A DNA stretch of 64,000 nt from Rhodamnia argentea (lineage: Eukaryota; Streptophyta; Magnoliopsida; Myrtales; Myrtaceae): NCBI RefSeq assembly GCF_020921035.1, contig NC_063154.1:7192001-7256000 (forward strand), in the 5' to 3' direction. The position numbers and the translations under genes were made by a program. Positions 56,337 to 64,000 of this stretch are shown here, one piece after another. Within the stretch, counting starts at the first letter, position 1, and each line of letters starts with the position of its first letter. The notes below the pieces were generated by a model. That model saw only the letters and a list, made by a program, of their open reading frames with translations. It ran no database searches and was not told where the DNA came from.

Positions 56337-57827
56337 ATGCCTCCCAGCCTGCCGGACTTCTCCAGCTCGGTGAAGCTCAAGTACGTGAAGCTGGGCTACC
56401 AGCACCTGGTCAACCACATTATCCCCCTCATCCTCCTCCCCGTCGTCGCCTCCGTCCTCATAGAGTTCCTCCGCCTCGGCCCTGACGGGATCCTCTCCCT
56501 CTGGCGCTCCCTCCACTTTGACCTCCTCCACATCCTCTGCTCCTCCTTCCTCGTCCTCTTCGTCGCCACCGTCTACTTCATGTCCAAGCCCCGCACCATC
56601 TTCCTCGTCGACTACGCCTGCTACAAGCCCCCCGTCACCTGCCGCGTCCCCTTCTCCACCTTCATGGAGCACTCCCGCCTCATCCTCAAGGACAACCCCA
56701 AGAGCGTCGAGTTCCAGATGCGCATCCTCGAGCGCTCCGGCCTCGGCGAGGAGACCTGCCTACCCCCCGCCATCCACTACATCCCCCCAACCCCCACCAT
56801 GGACGCCGCCCGCGGCGAGGCCCAGCTCGTCATCTTCTCCGCCGTCGACGCCCTCTTCCTCAAGACTGGCCTCAAGCCCAAGGACATCGACATCCTCATC
56901 GTCAACTGCAGCCTCTTCTCCCCTACCCCCTCCCTCTCCGCCATGGTCATCAACAAATACAAGCTCCGTAGCAACATCAAGAGCTTCAACCTCTCCGGCA
57001 TGGGCTGCAGCGCCGGCCTCATCTCCATCGACCTCGCCCGCGACCTCCTCCAGGTCCACCCCAACTCCAACGCCGTCGTCGTCAGCACCGAGATCATCAC
57101 CCCCAACTACTACAAGGGCAACGAGCGGGCCATGCTGCTCCCCAACTGCCTCTTCCGCATGGGCGGCGCCGCCATCCTTCTGTCGAACCGGCGGTCCGAC
57201 CGGAGGCGGGCCAAGTACCGGCTGGTGCACGTGGTGAGGACGCACAAGGGGGCCGACGACAAGGCGTACCGGTGCGTGTTCGAGGAGGAGGACAAGGAGG
57301 GCAAGGTGGGGATATCGCTGTCCAAGGACCTGATGGCGATCGCGGGGGAGGCGCTCAAGTCCAACATCACGACCATCGGCCCGCTGGTGCTGCCGGCGTC
57401 GGAGCAACTGCTCTTCCTGCTGACCCTCATCGGGCGCAAGATCTTCAACCCCAAGTGGAAGCCCTACATACCGGACTTCAAGCAGGCGTTCGAGCACTTC
57501 TGCATCCACGCGGGGGGGCGGGCGGTCATCGACGAGCTCCAGAAGAACCTGCAGCTGTCGGCGGAGCACGTGGAGGCCTCGCGGATGACGCTGCACCGCT
57601 TCGGCAACACGTCGTCGTCGTCGCTGTGGTACGAGATGGGGTACGTCGAGGCCAAGGGGCGGATGAGGAAGGGGGACAGGATCTGGCAGATCGCGTTCGG
57701 GAGCGGGTTCAAGTGCAACAGCGCCGTGTGGAAGTGCAACCGGACCATCAAGACGCCCACCGACGGGCCGTGGGCCGATTGCATCGACCGATACCCGGTC
57801 CACATCCCCGAAGTGGTCAAGCTCTGA
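56337..57827 (+). CDS. 3-ketoacyl-CoA synthase 6 (CER6/CUT1 type)
   Basis: A 496-aa single-exon product, one residue shorter than Arabidopsis CER6 and alike from end to end. It condenses malonyl-CoA with long acyl-CoAs in the ER as the first step of fatty-acid elongation beyond C24, feeding cuticular wax and pollen-coat lipids. Two membrane segments (about 25-45 and 62-82) precede the FAE1/type III polyketide-synthase-like domain. The catalytic triad is in place: Cys224 (NLSGMGCSAG), His391 (CIHAGGRAV) and Asn424 (RFGNTSSSS). Other marks are the N-terminal SSSVKLKYVKLGYQ and the C-terminal DGPWADCIDRYPV. Almost every third codon base is C or G, unlike the AT-rich surroundings, and this creates long open frames on the opposite strand. 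The ATG at 56337 gives the CER6-like start. Its position next to TKPR2 matches Arabidopsis At1g68530. Confidence 0.95.
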   Translation: MPPSLPDFSSSVKLKYVKLGYQHLVNHIIPLILLPVVASVLIEFLRLGPDGILSLWRSLHFDLLHILCSSFLVLFVATVYFMSKPRTIFLVDYACYKPPVTCRVPFSTFMEHSRLILKDNPKSVEFQMRILERSGLGEETCLPPAIHYIPPTPTMDAARGEAQLVIFSAVDALFLKTGLKPKDIDILIVNCSLFSPTPSLSAMVINKYKLRSNIKSFNLSGMGCSAGLISIDLARDLLQVHPNSNAVVVSTEIITPNYYKGNERAMLLPNCLFRMGGAAILLSNRRSDRRRAKYRLVHVVRTHKGADDKAYRCVFEEEDKEGKVGISLSKDLMAIAGEALKSNITTIGPLVLPASEQLLFLLTLIGRKIFNPKWKPYIPDFKQAFEHFCIHAGGRAVIDELQKNLQLSAEHVEASRMTLHRFGNTSSSSLWYEMGYVEAKGRMRKGDRIWQIAFGSGFKCNSAVWKCNRTIKTPTDGPWADCIDRYPVHIPEVVKL

Positions 57828-58300
57828 GCGGCCCGAGAAGATTTACACCATGTGAGCCATCAAGCAAAAAGGGTTTGATTGGTGGATTGGGACTTTATGG
57901 AAATATCTCTCTCTCTCTCTCTCTCTCTCTGGGTTTCTCTATCTTTTCTTTTGGCCTTTCCTGCCTTTGATTTCAGTCATTTGCTAAATCAGAGTGGATA
58001 TGCATTTACTCCTTCCTCCCTTTGATCTCTCCCTCACTCTCAGTCATCAGTCTCTCTCTCTCTCTCTCTCTCTACCCATTCACGAGCATCATCATCATCA
58101 ACATCATCTTCCTATTCCCATCCCACCACCTTCCATCTCCCTCCCTCTCTCGGCGAGAGGGTTCATCTTCTTCGGGTCGTCGTCGACAGCGTATTCTCTC
58201 TGCCGTTATAAATTTGCATAGATACTCTCTCTCTCTCTCTCGAGATCGATATGTCCTCCTCCTTTCCTTTACTGTGTATTGAATTCTCACTGCGCAATTA
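57828..58300 (+). other. KCS6 3' flank with CT microsatellites
   Basis: Includes the probable 3' UTR. (CT)n arrays lie at 57905-57931, 58051-58073 and near 58226-58240, with CATCATCATCA between. No other feature is seen. Confidence 0.6.
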
Positions 58301-61300
58301 TAACGCCAAGAGCATCAATACTACATGAAAACAAGTGTGTATTATTACCGAATGTGAAGAAAAGGAGATGAGATGGTTCGTGGAACTTTTCATTTATGTT
58401 TATGTAGTTCTCTCCGAGTCGCACTCTGGAAAATGAAGTGACGATTGCACAAGTTGGTGCATTAACTCCAGTATTTATTGGTTTTTTGTCCGCTGACTAG
58501 GACAAATCGTGGTAATTTTTGGTTGTGCTTTCAATGCTTATTTTTTTATCCATCCCTTGAATATATCTCGGTGCTACTAACCTGTTGCTATAGTCGTAAA
58601 CTTGCTTATCAGTAGATATGATCATTGGCAAATTTTTATATATCTCAGTGGAGAATTGTTTATGTAATAGTCTTTGGTGACGGTCAAACTAACTGTCCAT
58701 TTTGGGTTAAAATAAATAAATAATAATTAATTAAAAATTATTATGGGGTCTGCAGTCTTTTAATTGAAATAATTTGTGCTAAAGTACGCTTTGCTAACTT
58801 AACTTTCCAATTTCACAAATTTTCAATGTAACCATCTGACGGCCGGCAGCTGACGTGGATGATCTTAAGTGAAAAAAATGCCGTTTTGCAATCTTTTTTA
58901 AAAAAATCTTATGAATTTCTACTTTTCTTTTCTTTGTTTTTTCCTTTTTCCCTTGCCATTCATCTTCCTTAGAAAGGGCTGGCGAGGGCACCCCTACATA
59001 GGCGAGGGTGTCGTGGCCCTCTCGTCTCTTCCTGCATCTTCAGCAACTCACTCCACCATCACCTCCTTTTCCTCCGATCGAGACCCAACTCTTCGAGCTC
59101 GCTCCAACTTTCTAACGACTCTCGAAGCTCATTCAAATCAGCAAAGATCAATTAAGATTCTCTCGAAAATAACGAATAAGTCTCTACATTGGTGAGCAAT
59201 TATTTTTGGGAAATATGGTGAAAGAATGAAAATATAGAATCAGATTTTAAGGCGTGATAACACTTTATTTAAGAAATTATTTTGCCCCATAACGTTGCTA
59301 ATGGTTATCAACAAAAATCTTCAAGGATAGGACAAAGTCTTGGAATGGGAATATCATATAGCTGTATTTTTTTTTTTAGAGAAATGAAAATGGAAGTTGA
59401 AATAAGTGGACATTGAACAAAATCGTTTAACATATAACAGCGAAAAGAACACAACTTTTCGCGTCCGAGAACTATAGATTCGGACACAACTTTTTTATCT
59501 TCGAAAATTATTAATTTGGAGACACCTCTTCATGTCTGAAATTGTTATGTATGAAAAAATTGTAACTTTTCAAAGGTTGTAAGAAATTAAAATTAAAAAA
59601 TAAAGAATAACTGCAATTCCAAGTGGGAAGTAAAATTTTTGCTACAAAAAGTTCGTGCACCCATACGCAAATATAGTAGGATCCACCCCACTTAGCCTAT
59701 TGTTTTCATTTGAAAGGCTAGAAAAGCCTTTAATTTATAAAGTGTCTCACTCTCTCCCATTTTTCCTAGAACAAGGAAAAGGCACCATTTTGTTTGTTTC
59801 AAACACACAACCAAAAATTATGCCGATGTCAAGCTACAAGAGATGGTCGTCGTCGTGAAATCTAACAAACTCAAGGTCGACGCTAGGATCTCTTCTCAGA
59901 TACAAGGCATCGGTAGAGCTCGCGTCTAGTCAAGCGTACACTCTGGCTTACTCTTTGTCAATGGGCGTGCTGTTGATAAGGACTCAGATAATGTCAAACT
60001 GGAGATATGGTTGATTGCATGACCTCGAAACTCAAGCTCTGAGGGCGGAGCTTGCAGGCTCTCGCCCTGATTTGGTAAGGACGTACCATGCTTGTGGTTG
60101 TCAAGGATTGTCGGCCGTCACAAAGCCCCGGTGACTTCGCCACCCTTTCTAGGTAATATGAAAAGTGAGGAAAAAGGGAAAAAGGAAAAAAAAAATTAAA
60201 AATTAGTAAAAAATCTTGAAACGGCGTTGTTATAAGTGAAATTGGACACATCAAATGTTAATCGTGTCCCGGAAGGTTGTATGTGTTGATTGGACCGCTA
60301 GGTTAGCTATTTTTAACTTAAATTGGCCGGATGAATTACATTAGAAAATTGTCAAATGATTTTATGATTACATTGACCAAATTAGAAAGTTCAAGGCCGA
60401 ATTAGCAGCCATGCAATAGGTCTACAACTTTTCAAATAATTGTTCACTGGAGTGAAAGATTTGGTTGGCTTGCATATTTTAAATATAATAAAGTCAATCT
60501 ATATAATACGTGGTTCTGTCTCTTGTATAAATTTCCATGGTGGGGGTGTGTTTGCGACAACGTATCTTTCACTAAAAGCCATTTTACGATTTTTATCAAA
60601 GGAGATAGGTGTTGTGGCGACTCCAGACAAAAAATATCACAGACAAGTAATAAAATCAAGAACAACTTCACTTCAAACGGAACTATACAGATGAAAATCG
60701 TGCCAGGATTTAATCTACATCACAACTTGAACATGCAATCACTTCGACGGAATCAAACGTCAAAAACTATTATGAAATGTAATCAACAACGAAGCTTGAG
60801 AAGGCAAAGATTCTACGCCAACTACAACTGAGAAAGACATCGAAATTTGAAAGGAGACACGAGTCTGTGAATTGAAAGGTACGGTACATAAAGTAAAGAT
60901 GACAAAAAGATAGTAAATTTATTTGTTTGTGTCTTGAGCTTTTAGTAGACAAACGATGATATCTACAATGGTCGTGCCATAACCGTCTCTGAGCAGTTCT
61001 CAAGCGATTGTAGCCATGTTCCTCCATCTCCAAAAGTTTCGTACCCATATTTTCATGATGCCATGATCTCGTTCCCAAGTGGTTGTTCCTTTAGAGTCTC
61101 ATACCAATTGCTCCACGACCTCCATTGCTTAACTCCCCAGTGTCTTTAAAACTGTGACTGCTTCTTGACTTTTCTTGATGCCTTAACTGGTAATCTGTTG
61201 TCTACATTATCCTTATTGACTATCATTAACCATCCGTCTTAGTAGATCGACAACTGACCAGTAGTGGTCACTGATGTATGCTAATAACGAGAACGATCCT

Positions 61301-63695
61301 TGCGGCCGTCGACAACGGGGTTACGCGCGCAATAATACTTCACGCTCTATTCACGTACTTATCTGTGTTGACGACTTGATCGGTACAAGCAGAGTGCATT
61401 AGTGATGGGTGCAATTGCATTCATTGCCTCAAGTTATCCTTTTCTCAGATCCACTGCCCCAACAATTGCCCAAGAAATGTGGCGCTTTCGTATGCACCCG
61501 TTGACGTGGATGGTCCACTCCCAGTTGTCCAAGTGCTGCTGATCCATTTAATGGCTAAGCTCCTCCAGTTGGCTGTGACTGTGAGATGATACGTGCTCAC
61601 TTTTCTGGTTGACCATTTATTGCTGGTTTGCGATCCACACACACAGCTCCTCCTCTTTCTTCTTCTTTCTTCCTCCTTTTTGAGGGTCGTCTTCTCGAAT
61701 TCGGTATCGTCTTATAACCAGAATGGTTGCGGATTAATATAACCCCCGTGGTCGTGTCATCTATTGCAACTACACTTTCATGAGCACATTCATTGGAAAG
61801 TAATTATGAAAGGACTTTCTAAAGGGGAAAGTGGCAATTTTTTTGTGCCTGACCTTGCAATCCTTTTTCGATGTGGTCCTTCAACTTACAACTTCCGCAA
61901 TGAAGTTCTTAAATCTGTGGAAGTCATTCATTTAAGTCTCTTGGTGTATAGTTATGGAAAATTGCAGCCGACGTGTCCGTTGATGCCAACTAAATAGTAT
62001 GAGGTGAAAAATTGGTGTCGTACTTGTTATGAACAATCATTTATTCTGACCAAAATAGTAGGGACCCTAATTGAAGGTATAATGCTCCCAAGAACACTGG
62101 TAAGAGTCTTTTACTTTGCAATTTACGGGAACCCTAGTTCGAAAAGGCCCAATGTTTCTCGACCTTTAATCACTACGCCACCATAGCCGCCGCCACAGCA
62201 CCACCTCTGGTACTAGTATCACCATCGACATCACCCGCTTCCTCGGCCAGTCTGTGCATTGTGTCTCTATCTCTCTTGAGGGGTAGCATGGCTTTAACAT
62301 TGCTGCGGTGACTAAACCTCGGACAGAGTTCTGTGAAGATGGCGATTGTTGAGAGAAAAGGAGACTACATTACATTTTCAAGGGGTTAACTTTTGTTTCC
62401 CCAGATGATGGTATTTATTCATATCAAAAGAAGTTGGCTAAATTGAAAAATCGAACGATATGTTAAATTGAGAGTAACACAATCCTGCAAGTGTCATTAA
62501 ATTGAGTTAAATTGACTCATGTTTACTGCTTCATCATGCATGACTTGTTCCTCAAATCTACCTCTCTCAGATTGAATCTCGATCTCGAGTTCGACTGAAT
62601 AAGTTTTGGTTAGGCATGGGCTTGATTCAACGTATAGTTATTAAGTAAACATCAGTCTAAGCTTGAGCTAAGTACGACCTCTAATGTTGAAAATACAATA
62701 AAGATGGATACTAGTATCATGCGACCATATTTATGTGTGTGCACATGTATATACACACACACTCCATTAGGCTCATAAGCTAATAATTAATTTCGAATTT
62801 GGCCTCGAATTAATCAAATTCAAACCATGTAAAATCCATTGAACTTTAGTGGATTCATTGTCCCGCTCTCCCTGTTGACATTAGTCGAATATACTAAACC
62901 ATGTATATTTTCTTATATCAGTTATTTCCTTGCGCCTTTTGCTGTTTGTTTATTTGTTTCCTAACATGAAGTCATAGGTTTTGATTCAATACCTATTGTA
63001 TGTTAATCCAAAGAATGTGTAAACCAAACTCGTTTCTCAGTAAATATGTGGTATGTTTGAAGGTTATGCATTTGCTTTTTCTTCCAGCTTATCCGAATTG
63101 GGTTTTTTAATGAGTGCCTTGCAAGGCATTTGTCAAGTACCCATCTAAGAATTGTAATTTGTAATGCATTATTTCTCTCGTACTTTATGCGATTAATTTG
63201 TTAAAGATCGAAAAGGGTTTTCTCTGAGCATACTTAACAAGTGCCTCAATAGCATTCAATAATAAGGCCCGTTTTAAGCATATCAGTTTAGTGCAAGTGC
63301 GGCTTGGTAATGTCCAGACTAGGATTTCCAATGGAAGCATACATTTCTATCAACTGAAGACAAAAATGCATCGTTTTAACATAGGTTGGGGTCCATACTG
63401 GACAATTCAAAACGTCAAATTAAGACACAACCACTGTCCTAGGTATAGCATAAAAAAACTAAACAGCAAAAAATTATCCCCAAAAGATACCAACTTTCGC
63501 GAATAGAAACTTGAACAGTTGGGCTCTTGCAACATATTCTCCTTCAGCTGTGGGTTGGTTGGAACGACGGTTAAAGTTCAATCATCTACCGCAACTTCCA
63601 ACCAGTGAGCTGGTCAAAACCCTAACCCCGCGGGAGAACGACTCTAGTTTTTTCAGCTGCATTTGGCGTTAACTTTAAATCGCATTAGGAAGCAA
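58301..63695. other. Intergenic, no gene recognised
   Basis: No supported gene. Two opposed AT-rich arms, about 58790-58900 ('aactttccaatttcacaaattttcaatgtaa') and about 60220-60420 (inverted 'gaactttctaatttggtcaatgtaat'), with GCGAGGG motifs inside (58980-59030), may bound an old 1.6-kb element. GGTGTTGTGGCGACTCCAGA at about 60609 resembles phrases from plant LTR-retrotransposon leaders but stands alone. Frames at 60770-61078 and 61445-61642 minus are not recognised. Confidence 0.4.
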
Positions 63696-64000
63696 TGTTA
63701 GAATACATTATTTGGGCTTTATTAATTGTTATTGTAAATATTAATTGATTTAATAAAGAAAAGATATACACAGTTTTTTGTTTAGTCTAATATGGTGCTG
63801 GATAGTGTAGGTCGAGATTAACTTTATTTATAATAAGGGGATAGGTTTCAATCTCTATAAATAGAGCTCAAATTCATTTTCTAAACCCTAATGTCCACAT
63901 AACCTCATATAAAAGGGTCGTCAGAAGTGATACGTGAGGGGCCGTTTCATTGAAGCTAATGATAAATGAGGGCCGTCTCATTGAAGCCAATGATAAATGG
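63696..64000 (+). mobile_element. Possible LTR of a Copia-like element (partial)
   Basis: Begins TGTTAGAATACATTATTTGG, has a TATA-like CTCTATAAATAGAG (about 63856-63869) followed by AAACCCTAA, and is AT-rich, a layout usual for Copia LTRs. The right side is cut by the window, so no second LTR, primer site or target repeat can be checked. The last bases hold an imperfect ~32-bp tandem repeat (GGGCCGTTTCATTGAAGC). Confidence 0.35.

Noticed and set aside
56518-57237. 239-aa Ser/Pro/Ala-rich frame on the plus strand
   Set aside because: Off-frame shadow of KCS6, made of repeated Ser/Pro from C-rich codons.
56760-57803. 347-codon open frame on the minus strand opposite KCS6
   Set aside because: It mirrors the GC-ending codons of KCS6, is low-complexity (Val/Gly/Asp/Arg-rich) and has no family resemblance.

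Overview
The window is nuclear DNA from a eudicot plant. The genes have GT-AG introns and plant-specific families, separated by long AT-rich intergenic stretches full of MITE-like elements, homopolymers and CT/GA microsatellites. The GC-rich 'gcgaggg / ccctcgc' fold-back repeats near 48.0 kb and 59.0 kb resemble those I associate with Myrtaceae (Eucalyptus-like). That is an impression, not a proof.

Genes from left to right: a NIMIN-like NPR1-interacting protein (5440-5781, minus); XYL1, an alpha-xylosidase of family GH31 (three exons, 11325-16149, plus); an AP2/ERF transcription factor with a CRF-type N-terminus, ERF118-like (22988-23944, plus); a decayed TKPR2-like reductase (27769-29924, minus); an intact six-exon TKPR2-like gene (43334-45145, minus); and KCS6/CER6, a 3-ketoacyl-CoA synthase (56337-57827, plus). 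XYL1, ERF118, TKPR2 and KCS6 occur in the same order as Arabidopsis At1g68560, At1g68550, At1g68540 and At1g68530, so the block is conserved microsynteny. Together they cover xyloglucan trimming, transcriptional control, sporopollenin precursor reduction and very-long-chain fatty-acid elongation; the last two both build pollen and epidermal surface lipids.

The two TKPR2 copies form a tandem duplication now split by a complete 12.1-kb Mutator-like element (30935-43069). It has about 1-kb terminal inverted repeats and a perfect 9-bp target-site duplication (ATCAAATGG). It encodes an intact 764-aa three-exon FAR1/MULE/SWIM transposase. It also carries a DWNN-domain gene fragment inside both inverted repeats, two exons of an HVA22-like gene with the intron between them, an RNase H1 hybrid-binding-domain ORF, a coiled-coil ORF, and an internal array of about 14 copies of a 188-bp repeat. 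The decayed TKPR2 copy preserves the matching empty site.

The remaining sequence is intergenic. It holds a hAT MITE with an 8-bp duplication (6255-6603), a 739-bp MITE with TA ends (47752-48490), several other inverted-repeat elements, the 3' end of a LINE-like RNase H remnant (1187-1706) and a probable LTR start at the right edge. I found no tRNA, rRNA or CRISPR array.
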